Assembly (NCBI RefSeq): GCF_024256385.1
Contig: NZ_JAMLFW010000002.1
Location: 558,001 to 622,000, forward strand
Direction: 5' to 3'
Length of the DNA stretch: 64,000 nucleotides
Source of the DNA: Anatilimnocola floriformis
Lineage (GTDB): Bacteria; Planctomycetota; Planctomycetia; Pirellulales; Pirellulaceae
Shown: positions 17,534-25,091 of the stretch, one piece after another
Position numbering within the stretch: position 1 is the stretch's first letter
Layout: each line of letters starts with the position of its first letter
Notes under the pieces: model-generated
Database searches by the model: none
The model's input: the letters and a program-made list of their open reading frames with translations, nothing else
What the model was told of the DNA's origin: nothing
Position numbers and translations under genes: made by a program

Positions 17534-17830
17534 ATGCTTTTTCGGCACGGTGATGTACTGATTCAAAAGGTCAAGGACCTTCCCGAAGAGAAGGAGCGGC
17601 TGAAACATCGCACGCTCGCCCACGGCGAACTCACGGGGCACAGCCATCAGATTCGCGAGAAGCACGCGACGATGTGGCAATCAGGCGAGCTCCTCTTTCT
17701 GGAGGTCGAAGGACAGCCGGCGACCGTCGTGCATCAGGAACACGGCCCAATCGAACTTCCTCCGGGCTATTACCGAGTCTGGCGGCAGCGCGAATACACG
17801 CCCGAACGCATCGTGGTCGTCCGCGATTAA
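17534..17830 (+). CDS. Small conserved protein accompanying DUF6745 ('HEHGPI' family)
   Basis: 98 residues, ATG preceded by AGGAG. Visible blocks are RHGDVLIQKVKDLP, AHGELTGHSHQI, VVHQEHGPIELPPGYYRVWRQREYTPE. The two His-rich segments (HGELTGHSH and HQEH) could bind metal or a ligand in a small beta-barrel or cupin-like fold; this is inference. I know similar small ORFs beside DUF6745 genes in other bacteria, where they are also unannotated. It is followed 15 bases later by the LRR-DUF6745 gene, so the two are almost certainly co-expressed. Function unknown. Confidence 0.75.
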   Translation: MLFRHGDVLIQKVKDLPEEKERLKHRTLAHGELTGHSHQIREKHATMWQSGELLFLEVEGQPATVVHQEHGPIELPPGYYRVWRQREYTPERIVVVRD

Positions 17831-17845
17831 AGAGGAGCAACCTGC

Positions 17846-18802
17846 GTGGCGACGATGATCGATATCTCACCGGCCGAGGCGGCCAAGTTGATTTTGGCGG
17901 GCGAGTCAAAATCGGGGTGGACGCTCGACGGAAAATTGTCGCTGGCTGGCAGCGGCAAAAAACTGAAAAAATTGCCGGCCAAGCTCACTTGCTATGAGCT
18001 TGACGCCTCGAACTCCGACCTGGAAACCGTTCCCGCCGATCTGGCCGTCGATTGCGCACTCAATCTGCAAGGCTGTCGCAAACTGAAATCGCTCCCCGCT
18101 GACTTGCGCGTCGGCACGTTGAATGTCGCGGAGTGCACCGCGCTCGAGGAATTGCCCGAGGGACTCGACGTTTGGTTTTTGAATATCTCTGGCTGTCCCC
18201 AGCTCACTAGCTTTCCGCGCCGCGCGACGATCGCGCGCGGCAACTTGAATATGAACGGCTGCACGGGAATTGCTGAGATTCCGAACTACGTGCAGGATCT
18301 GGGCACGCTCGATATCGGTAATTGTCCGCAGATCACCGAGGTGCCTGCCGGGCTGAGCGTTTCGTCGTGGATCGAACTCGCCGGTAGCGGCGTGACGAGT
18401 TTGCCAGAGAGACTAAACGGCATCGGTCTTCGTTGGCGCGGCGTGCTCATTGACGAAGTAATTGCCTTTCATCCCGAAAAGCTCACTTCGAAGATCGTTC
18501 TCAAAGAACGAAACGCCGAACGACGCCGCGTGATGATCGAGCGGATGGGCTTTGATCGTTTCATTCGCGATGCCGGCGCCGAAAAACTTGATGCCGATCG
18601 AGATCCCGGTGGTCCGCGCGAGTTGCTCCGCGTGCCGATGGAGCGCGACGAAGCCATTGTCTGCTTGTCGTGCAATTGTCCTTCCACGGCTCGTCATTAT
18701 TTGTTGCGAGTTCCGCCAACGATGACGACCTGTCATCAAGCCGCGGCTTGGATGGCCGGTTTTGATGACCCGAAGTTGTATAACCCGCTCCAAGAAACGT
18801 AA
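17846..18802 (+). CDS. LRR protein with C-terminal DUF6745-like domain
   Basis: 318 residues from a GTG placed 8 bases after an AGAGGAG ribosome site. Residues about 40-190 hold short repeats of about 20 residues ending in LPxxL or VPxxL (ETVPADL, KSLPADL, EELPEGL, TEVPAGL, TSLPERL), as in IpaH/YopM-type LRRs. The C-terminal third (about 205-318: RRRVMIERMGFDRFIRDAG, HYLLRVPPTMTTCHQAAAW, LYNPLQET) matches the DUF6745 pattern known from cyanobacteria and actinobacteria. It is probably cytoplasmic. It sits between its small partner and the WGR-STM4015 gene. Role unknown; protein recognition is likely. Confidence 0.78.
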   Translation: MATMIDISPAEAAKLILAGESKSGWTLDGKLSLAGSGKKLKKLPAKLTCYELDASNSDLETVPADLAVDCALNLQGCRKLKSLPADLRVGTLNVAECTALEELPEGLDVWFLNISGCPQLTSFPRRATIARGNLNMNGCTGIAEIPNYVQDLGTLDIGNCPQITEVPAGLSVSSWIELAGSGVTSLPERLNGIGLRWRGVLIDEVIAFHPEKLTSKIVLKERNAERRRVMIERMGFDRFIRDAGAEKLDADRDPGGPRELLRVPMERDEAIVCLSCNCPSTARHYLLRVPPTMTTCHQAAAWMAGFDDPKLYNPLQET

Positions 18803-18843
18803 CCAAGACGAAGAGTCAGACTTGAACACTGGGGAGTCCCTGC

Positions 18844-20115
18844 ATGAGCTTTCGTGAGTTTGAGTACGCCGACGGCAAGTCGTTCAAATTTTGGAAGATC
18901 GAGCAGCAAGGGAGCGACGTCGTCACTCGCTACGGCCGCATCGGCTCCGACGGCCAGGAAACGAAAAAAGACTTCGGCACGCCTGAGGCCGCCAAGAAGG
19001 CGTACGACAAACTCGTCGCCGAAAAGACCGGCAAGGGATATGTCGAGAAGACCGGCGGTGGCGTGGCCAGCAGCGAAGCCGCGCCGGCGGCCAAACCTGC
19101 GAAAGGTGCAAAGGGAGCAGCTGCTGCGACCGCTCCAGCAGCCAGCACGCCGATTTCGTCCATGCTGTTTGCGACGACGCGCGATGGCAACTTCGGACAT
19201 CTGAACAACTTCATCGGCCAGCGTGTAACCGATTACAAGGAAGGAACGCCGCCGAAGGGAAAGACGGTGTTTCGCATCCGTTGCCATTGCGAAGAGGATG
19301 AAGAAACCGCCGCGCAATTCAAGGAACGCTTTCACAATTTTTTGAAGAGCGATGCCGCGCTGGAAACGATCGGCTTGGTGACGGGGCTCGAAGAGATGTA
19401 CCCCGATGAGGACAAGAACATTTCTGTCGCTCTGCTGGCGGAGCACGCTGACCGCTTGCCGAAATTGCAGGCCTTGTTTTTGGGCGACATTTTGCAAGAG
19501 GAACAGGAAGTCTCCTGGATCAAACAGACCGATATCTCGCCGGTGCTGGCCGCTTTTCCCCATCTCGAAATGCTGCGCGTGCGCGGCGCCGACGGCCTCG
19601 CGATCAGCAAGCCTCAGCATGCGAAACTGCGAGCCCTCGCCATCGAATCGGGCGGCTTGTCGCCCGAGGTGGTCGCGTCGATCTGCCGGGGCAAGTTTCC
19701 CGAGCTTGAATACTTGGAACTCTGGTTGGGCACACCCAACTACGGCGGCGAATGCCGGGTCAACGATCTGCAGCCGATTCTCAAAGGCAAGCTCTTTCCG
19801 AAATTGAAGTACCTGGGCTTTCGCAATGCCGAAATCGCCGACGACATTGCAGCCGTGATCGTTAAGTCGCCGGTTATCGAGCAGCTGGAGACGCTCGATC
19901 TGTCGCTCGGCAATCTCAGCGACGAAGGGGCCAATGCGTTGCTGCAGTTGAAGGATAATACGAGTCTCAAGCGGCTCGACCTGCATCACCACTACATCGG
20001 CAAGCCGGTGCAAAAGTCGCTCAAGCAATTGCCTTTCCCGGTGGACCTGGCCGATGCCAAAACGGTTGACGAAAACGACGAATGGGCCGGCCGTTTCATC
20101 TCGGTCAGTGAGTAA
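18844..20115 (+). CDS. WGR domain fused to STM4015-family LRR protein
   Basis: 423 residues, ATG after GGGGAG. Residues about 1-78 form a WGR domain (KFWKIEQQGSDVVTRYGRIG is the core, with Y-G-R-I-G for W-G-R). An Ala/Lys/Gly-rich linker (about 75-105) follows. The STM4015-type domain runs from about 108 to the end: SWIKQTDISPVLAAFPHLE, LRALAIESGGLSPEVV, LEYLELWLGTPNYGG, LETLDLSLGNLSDEGA and LKRLDLHHHYIGK, a regular LRR array. The C-terminus is WAGRFISVSE. WGR domains are found in PARPs and in MolR-type bacterial proteins. The stop overlaps the next gene by 8 bases. It could be either a scaffold or the substrate of the linked enzymes. Confidence 0.85.
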   Translation: MSFREFEYADGKSFKFWKIEQQGSDVVTRYGRIGSDGQETKKDFGTPEAAKKAYDKLVAEKTGKGYVEKTGGGVASSEAAPAAKPAKGAKGAAAATAPAASTPISSMLFATTRDGNFGHLNNFIGQRVTDYKEGTPPKGKTVFRIRCHCEEDEETAAQFKERFHNFLKSDAALETIGLVTGLEEMYPDEDKNISVALLAEHADRLPKLQALFLGDILQEEQEVSWIKQTDISPVLAAFPHLEMLRVRGADGLAISKPQHAKLRALAIESGGLSPEVVASICRGKFPELEYLELWLGTPNYGGECRVNDLQPILKGKLFPKLKYLGFRNAEIADDIAAVIVKSPVIEQLETLDLSLGNLSDEGANALLQLKDNTSLKRLDLHHHYIGKPVQKSLKQLPFPVDLADAKTVDENDEWAGRFISVSE

Positions 20116-21280
20116 GCCGGCACGTCGCTGGCTCGTCATCGGCAATCCAGAAAATCGTCGCGTGGGGCTCTTTCAACAAGCGCTCCTCGAACTCGGGCAA
20201 AGGCCCGCGGACGTTCTTTCTTATATCGATTTGCTGCAAGATCCCGCGCTGCTGCCGGCAGCGCTCGAGCGTAACGAGTCGAACTTACTGCGCATCGAGT
20301 CGCCGGGCGAAAATCCGCTCGTCGAAAAGCTGATAATTGCTCGAGGAGCACGAGCAACCGAGGCCACCGAACTTGTCTCCAAAATCGCTCGGCTGCGCGC
20401 GGATCCGGGACGCATTCGCTGGCCGCAACTTTGGTTTGCGGGCTTTTCGGACTTGCTGCAAGATCTCGCTACTGAGCTCGATCGTCATGCTGAATTGCGA
20501 GTACAGAATCACCCAACTGCCATTCGCACGCTGTTCGACAAACCGGCCTGCCATCGACTGTTGCAGTCGTGTGGTGTTGCCGTGCCCCGCGTGCTTCCTG
20601 CCGTGAAGAACTACGACGAACTGCGCACGGCCATGCAGGATGCAGGGATGACGCGAGTCTTCGTCAAGCTCGCCTGCGGTTCGTCGTCTTCGGGCGTAGT
20701 CGCTCTGTCGACCGCGAATACTCGGCCACTGGCGATCACTTCACTCGAACTCGTGCGTCATCGTGGTGAAGCTCGCTTTTACAATAACTTGCAACTGTCG
20801 CGCTACAACCGCGAGCAGGACATTCGCACCATCTGCGATTTTCTCTGCGGCGAGGGAGCGCACGTAGAAGAGTGGTTGCCCAAGGCTAGGCAAGATGAAC
20901 GCGAACTCGACCTGCGCGTTGTCACCATCGGCGGGCGAGCTCGTCACGCGGTTGTGCGGACCAGTCGGTCGCCGATTACGAATCTGCATTTGGGAAACCG
21001 CCGCGGCGATTTGTCGAGTTTGAAAACGGCGATGGGTGCACGCTGGAAAATTGTTACCGAGATTTGCGAGCAAGCGGCGGCTGCATTTCCACAAGCCCTC
21101 AGCATCGGCTGGGATCTGCTCGTCACTCCCGGATTTCGCCGAGCGTACATTCTCGAAGGGAATGCCTTCGGCGATCTGCTGCCGAACGTGCTGTTTCGTG
21201 GCGACTCGACCTACGCCGCCACCATCCGCGTTGCGGCAAGTCAAGGTCAGGCGCGAACTCGCTCTAACGAGACTGGGTGA
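20108..21280 (+). CDS. STM4014-family ATP-grasp protein
   Basis: 390 residues from GTG 20108, inside the last codons of the STM4015 gene (8-base overlap, translational coupling). The N-terminal pre-ATP-grasp segment is WLVIGNPENRRVGLFQQALL. The ATP-grasp core has VFVKLACGSSSSGVVAL (Lys and glycine-rich loop), HVEEWLPKA (adenine-binding Glu), DLRVVTIGG and the metal-binding LEGNAFGDLLPNVL near the end. These enzymes activate a carboxylate as acyl-phosphate and join it to an amine, often on a peptide. In this setting a peptide or protein carboxylate of its overlapping neighbour is a plausible target (inference). Confidence 0.85.
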   Translation: MSKPARRWLVIGNPENRRVGLFQQALLELGQRPADVLSYIDLLQDPALLPAALERNESNLLRIESPGENPLVEKLIIARGARATEATELVSKIARLRADPGRIRWPQLWFAGFSDLLQDLATELDRHAELRVQNHPTAIRTLFDKPACHRLLQSCGVAVPRVLPAVKNYDELRTAMQDAGMTRVFVKLACGSSSSGVVALSTANTRPLAITSLELVRHRGEARFYNNLQLSRYNREQDIRTICDFLCGEGAHVEEWLPKARQDERELDLRVVTIGGRARHAVVRTSRSPITNLHLGNRRGDLSSLKTAMGARWKIVTEICEQAAAAFPQALSIGWDLLVTPGFRRAYILEGNAFGDLLPNVLFRGDSTYAATIRVAASQGQARTRSNETG

Positions 21281-21369
21281 GGCGAGGGTGCGCGGTGACA
21301 AACGTCAATCCGGGCAGTTACACTGGGTGGCGATTCAGGTTCGTTCACCCTTCCGACAGCGAGTTGTCC

Positions 21370-22365
21370 ATGCCTCTCTCTCGACGCGCATTGCTAATCG
21401 GCGGCACGGCGGCTGCTGCCGCTCATTTCTTAAATCGCAATGCCTCCGCCAGCGCGGCCAAAATTGAGGACAAAAAGATGCTTCCGCTGATCGACACGCA
21501 CCAGCACCTGTGGGACGTCACCAAGTTCAAGCTCCCCTGGCTGCCGAAAGAGGGCGTGCTGTCGCGGAGCTACGTGATGGACGACTACCGCGCTGCCATT
21601 GCTGGCACCGGCATCGAACGCTCGGTGTACATGGAGGTCGACGTCGCGCCGGAGCAGCAAGTGGCCGAAGCGGAACACCTGATTGCCATTTGCAAGTCAG
21701 GCACGGCGCCGACGATTGGCGCGGTCATCAGCGGCCGGCCTGCCGAAGAGGCGGCGTTCAAGGAATACATCAGCAAGTGGAAAGACTCGCCGCAGATCAA
21801 AGGTGTGCGCCAGGTGCTGCATGCCGATATGACGCCAGCGGGAACTTGCCTGGGCGAAGCTTATGTTCGCAGTGTGCAGTTGCTTGGAGAAAAGGGGCTC
21901 AGCTTTGATCTGTGCCTCCGTCCCACCGATCTGGCCGATGCTTCGAAGCTCGCCGACAAATGCCCGGGGACTCGGTTGATCGTCGATCACTGCGGCAATG
22001 CTGATCCCAAGGCTTGGCTGACGGCGTCCCGCCGTGGCGATCAAAAGCCCGATCACGAAGTGGCCGCCTGGAAAAAAGAGATGGAGGAAATCGGCAAGCG
22101 GAAGAACACGCTGTGCAAAATCAGCGGCATCATCGCTCGCGTGACGAAAGAATGGGGCGTCGACGACCTGGCCCCGATCGTTAACCACTGCCTCGATAGC
22201 TTCGGCCCGGACCGCGTCATCTTTGGCAGCGACTGGCCTGTCTGCCTCCTCGGTGCCCCGCTCAAGGCCTGGACCGACGCCCTCCGCCAAATTGTGGCTA
22301 GCCGCCCGGCAGCGGAGCAGGAAAAGCTCTTCAGCGGCAACGCGACGCGGTATTATCGCCTGTAG
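21370..22365 (+). CDS. Tat-exported amidohydrolase (amidohydrolase_2 family)
   Basis: 331 residues from ATG 21370, the start that puts the twin-arginine-like signal (SRRALLIGGTAAAAAHF) at the N-terminus. The mature enzyme is a TIM-barrel amidohydrolase: LIDTHQHLWDV (metal-binding HxH), RLIVDHCGNAD, and VIFGSDWPVCLL containing the catalytic Asp. GIERSVYMEVDVAP and IKGVRQVLHAD are typical of the L-fuconolactonase/dicarboxylate-lactonase branch. Probable action: hydrolysis of a sugar lactone or related compound in the periplasm. It begins 89 bases after the ATP-grasp stop and need not belong to that cassette. Confidence 0.85.
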   Translation: MPLSRRALLIGGTAAAAAHFLNRNASASAAKIEDKKMLPLIDTHQHLWDVTKFKLPWLPKEGVLSRSYVMDDYRAAIAGTGIERSVYMEVDVAPEQQVAEAEHLIAICKSGTAPTIGAVISGRPAEEAAFKEYISKWKDSPQIKGVRQVLHADMTPAGTCLGEAYVRSVQLLGEKGLSFDLCLRPTDLADASKLADKCPGTRLIVDHCGNADPKAWLTASRRGDQKPDHEVAAWKKEMEEIGKRKNTLCKISGIIARVTKEWGVDDLAPIVNHCLDSFGPDRVIFGSDWPVCLLGAPLKAWTDALRQIVASRPAAEQEKLFSGNATRYYRL

Positions 22366-22866
22366 TCGCGCCGCGGATAGCGCCGCTCGTTGACGTAAGT
22401 CCCCAAAACCTTAGCCCTGCCGGAAGTGAAGAAGCGGGTACAACCGTGCCAGCGTGAATGGTTACCTTGGCGCGATTGCGACTGACCGGAGTTGTCCACG
22501 CGGGCGTGTCTAGCGGATTCTGGAGGTTGGGTGACGACGTGACGCGCGAGGAGGGGAGTGCCATGGGCCAGAGTAAATTGGAGCGACCTGCTCAAGCGAA
22601 TTTCGAACCACCCGTTTTAGCTAGAATAAATCGCGATATTGGACCCTCGATATTGCCCTGTATTTTCGGCGTAAGTCGTTTTGATGTAATTCTTTACAAG
22701 GAATACAAAAAGTTGCATCACCTGTTATATTCTGGGAGTATGAAAGGGGGGTGTTCAAGTCGCTCCAGAATGGCTGGCCATTCCACCGCACGGCTTGGCG
22801 GGAGCCTCGCCCTCCCGTCGCTCGCTGCGACAGCGTCGCTGGCGTGAATGGCTACGAGGTTTGGAT
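22366..22866. other. Gene-free stretch before the ECF sigma operon
   Basis: About 500 bases without a supported gene. 22600-22740 is AT-richer than the surroundings and contains candidate promoter hexamers (TTGATG ... TACAAA, 17-base spacing, 22678-22706), not strong enough to call. A cluster-D repeat (GGCTTGGCGGGAGCCTCGCCCTCCC) lies at 22789-22817. Confidence 0.5.
22789..22817. repeat. Dispersed repeat, GGCTCGGCGGGAGCCTCGCCCTCCCG family
   Basis: A self-complementary GC-rich element whose close relatives form both arms of an inverted repeat at 54247-54345. It lies just upstream of the ECF sigma gene. Confidence 0.75.
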
Positions 22867-23496
22867 ATGGCGAAAAACTTCTCGGCCAACCGCAATTTGA
22901 GGCCCGCTGCGACGTTAGTGAATGCAGCGATGGACACCCCCAGCCCAAACCTCTCCCCGGACGAACTCCTGGCGAGCTGGGTGCGCGAGCACTCTGCAGC
23001 CATCCGTGGTTACGCGCTGGCCCTGGTACGGCGGCCCGACGTCGCCGACGACGTGCTGCAGGAAGTCTTTCGCCGGGCCTGGCAGGTGCGCGATAGTTTT
23101 CGTCAGCAAGGTCAGGACCGGGCTTTTTTGATCCGCATTGCCGATCACCTGGTTTGCGACCGGGCTCGGCGATTGGGTCGCGAGTTGAACCTGGACGATG
23201 CCGGCTGGCAGGCTCGTGAGCCGGCCGCGGGCTCAGCGGCTGGTTTGCCGGGAATCGCCGGCGAAGAGACAGATCCCGCCGCCCTCGCCCAATGGCGCGA
23301 AGCCGAGCAGGATCTGGCCGTCGCGCTCGATCAGCTTAGTCCCGGACAGCGCCGGGTGTTGCTGATGCGATATTTCGGCAACCTGGAATTTGCCGAAATT
23401 GCCGAACAGCTCGGATGCCCTTTGAATACTGCCCTCAGTCATTGCCGCCGCGGTTTGCAAACGCTCCGCCGCTTGATGGTGAGTCACCAACCATGA
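22867..23496 (+). CDS. ECF-type RNA polymerase sigma factor
   Basis: 209 residues from ATG 22867, which has a GAGG ribosome site; ATG 22930 (188 residues) lacks one but is closer to usual ECF length. Sigma-2: RGYALALVRRPDVADDVLQEVFRRAWQ. Sigma-4: LDQLSPGQRRVLLMRYFGNLEFAEIAEQLGCPLNTALSHCRRGLQTLRR, a helix-turn-helix for -35 recognition. The long linker (about 105-140) is Gly/Ala-rich. The stop overlaps the next start (ATGA), and the neighbour looks like its membrane regulator. Predicted to respond to an envelope signal and to drive the secreted low-complexity genes downstream. Confidence 0.9.
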   Translation: MAKNFSANRNLRPAATLVNAAMDTPSPNLSPDELLASWVREHSAAIRGYALALVRRPDVADDVLQEVFRRAWQVRDSFRQQGQDRAFLIRIADHLVCDRARRLGRELNLDDAGWQAREPAAGSAAGLPGIAGEETDPAALAQWREAEQDLAVALDQLSPGQRRVLLMRYFGNLEFAEIAEQLGCPLNTALSHCRRGLQTLRRLMVSHQP

Positions 23497-24086
23497 ACGA
23501 ACATTTGCCCGATCAACGAGAACTCGAAGGCGCCACTTCGAAGAAGCCCCGCTCCAGCACCGGCAGCAGCATGCACGACGTTGCCACGCGGCAGGCCTGG
23601 CTGAAGCTCGGCGCCGCCGTCGAAGCGAACGGCCGCGATGGTCTCGATCAAGACGCGCTGCTCGCGTCGCTGCAAGCCGAACTGATCACGCAGCCGGCCA
23701 CGCCCGTCGAAGAAAAGCCGCAAGTCGATTGGTCGTGGGCCGCGGTGGTGATTGCAGCGACGGTGCTGATTGTCGCCACGGCAATCGGCGTCATCAGTCA
23801 GCAGGCGGAAAAAATTCCGAACGTCGCGCCCGCGCCGCAAATCGCGCAGCCGAGTCCGCAGCCTGCTCGGATCGAACAACCAGCCGCTCCCGCGGTTGTT
23901 GTGTCTCCACCAGAAACGTCTTCGCCAGATATTAATCCGTGGACCGATTTGGATGAGGCGATCAACACCACTTACACTGCGATTCAACAGATGAGCTCGC
24001 AGCCGAGTAGCTTCGATCGCTCGCTGACCGACTTCGATTCGCAACTCAAACAACTGTCGGCTGACATCGCTGGCGAATCACTTTAA
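23493..24086 (+). CDS. Single-pass membrane protein, candidate anti-sigma factor
   Basis: 197 residues from the ATG overlapping the sigma-factor stop by 4 bases. A polar N-terminal region of about 80 residues (the presumed cytoplasmic side) leads to one hydrophobic segment (WSWAAVVIAATVLIVATAIGV, about 80-100). A Pro/Gln/Ala-rich linker and a short C-terminal domain follow (WTDLDEAINTTYTAIQQM). The layout is that of an anti-sigma factor with no recognisable zinc HxxxCxxC motif. Role assigned by position and topology only. Confidence 0.7.
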   Translation: MNEHLPDQRELEGATSKKPRSSTGSSMHDVATRQAWLKLGAAVEANGRDGLDQDALLASLQAELITQPATPVEEKPQVDWSWAAVVIAATVLIVATAIGVISQQAEKIPNVAPAPQIAQPSPQPARIEQPAAPAVVVSPPETSSPDINPWTDLDEAINTTYTAIQQMSSQPSSFDRSLTDFDSQLKQLSADIAGESL

Positions 24087-24131
24087 GAAACTGAGCTAAA
24101 AACCTGGCCTGCCACCACGGGAGATTTCATC

Positions 24132-24908
24132 ATGCCCAATACACTTCGTTACTTGCTCGCCGCTGCCGTTGTTTGTGGTGGCCTGTCCTGGGTCACGGCT
24201 CAAGAGAAAGGCGACAATCCGCCTCCACCGCCGCGCGGCGAACCTCGCAGTGGCGATGCCCCGCCACCGCGCCGGCCAAACGACAATCCGCCGCCGCGCC
24301 GTGATGACGATCGTGGTCCTGGTGGCCCGAATGCAAATGGTCCGGGTCCAGGTGGGCCCGGTGGACCTGGTCCTGGTGGTCCGCGATTCAATCCGCCGCC
24401 GCGTGGTGATGGTCCTGGTGATCGTGGTCCTGGCCCAGGTGGCCCAGGTGATCGTCCGCCGCCGCCTCCTGGTGGACCGGGCGGTCCTGGAGGCCCAGGT
24501 GGTTATGGCGAGCGACCGGGCATGGGGCCGCATCGTGGTCCCGGTGGACCTGGTGGTCCAGGCATGATGGGTCCTCCGCTCGATTGGCAACGTCTGGAGC
24601 AAGACGATCCCGAGATGTATGCGCTGCTGAAGTCGGATCACGAGCTCGAGCGAAAATCTCTGGAAATCTCGAATCAGCTACGACAACTTCCGCGCGATCA
24701 GCGGGTTAAATTGAAAGATGAGTTGACGACAACTCTCAATGAACACTTCGATGTTCGTCAGAAACGTCGTGAGCTACAAATCAAACGGATGGAAGAAGAT
24801 CTAAAGAAACTTCGCGAAGGTATTACCAAACGCAACGAGTCCCGCAAGGAAATCGTGGGCAAGCGTTTGAATGAATTGACTGGCGACGAGAACGACAAGG
24901 ACTTTTAG
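24132..24908 (+). CDS. Secreted Gly/Pro-rich protein with C-terminal coiled coil
   Basis: 258 residues. Signal peptide about 1-23 (LLAAAVVCGGLSWVTAQ). Residues about 30-150 are irregular GPGGP/PPPR repeats of Gly, Pro, Arg and Asp, almost certainly disordered. Residues about 155-250 form a charged helix (SLEISNQLRQLPRDQRVKL, KRMEEDLKKLREGITKRNE), somewhat like periplasmic Spy/CpxP-type stress proteins. Downstream of the ECF sigma and its partner in the same direction, so it is probably a target of that sigma. The Gly/Pro tract has unusually simple codon usage (GGT/CCT/CGT). Confidence 0.75.
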   Translation: MPNTLRYLLAAAVVCGGLSWVTAQEKGDNPPPPPRGEPRSGDAPPPRRPNDNPPPRRDDDRGPGGPNANGPGPGGPGGPGPGGPRFNPPPRGDGPGDRGPGPGGPGDRPPPPPGGPGGPGGPGGYGERPGMGPHRGPGGPGGPGMMGPPLDWQRLEQDDPEMYALLKSDHELERKSLEISNQLRQLPRDQRVKLKDELTTTLNEHFDVRQKRRELQIKRMEEDLKKLREGITKRNESRKEIVGKRLNELTGDENDKDF

Positions 24909-25091
24909 GCGAACGGAATCGACTGCTGACGCGGCGCTGCCTGTTTGCAGCGCTGCCACATCACGAACAATCCGGCGGCGATTGATTTTTGCAATCGCTA
25001 TGTCGGCTGGGATCGAGCTGCGCCCACACATAACGCAGCAGTAGACAAGCAACGGGCACCTTTTATTGTCGGACTGGTAAGGAGTGAGAAC

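Noticed and set aside
22458-22847. 129-codon plus-strand frame before the ECF sigma gene
   Set aside because: No ribosome site, crosses repeat DNA, and its composition does not resemble neighbouring proteins.
24222-24590. Collagen-like domain
   Set aside because: The Gly/Pro tract does not keep a strict Gly-X-Y period.
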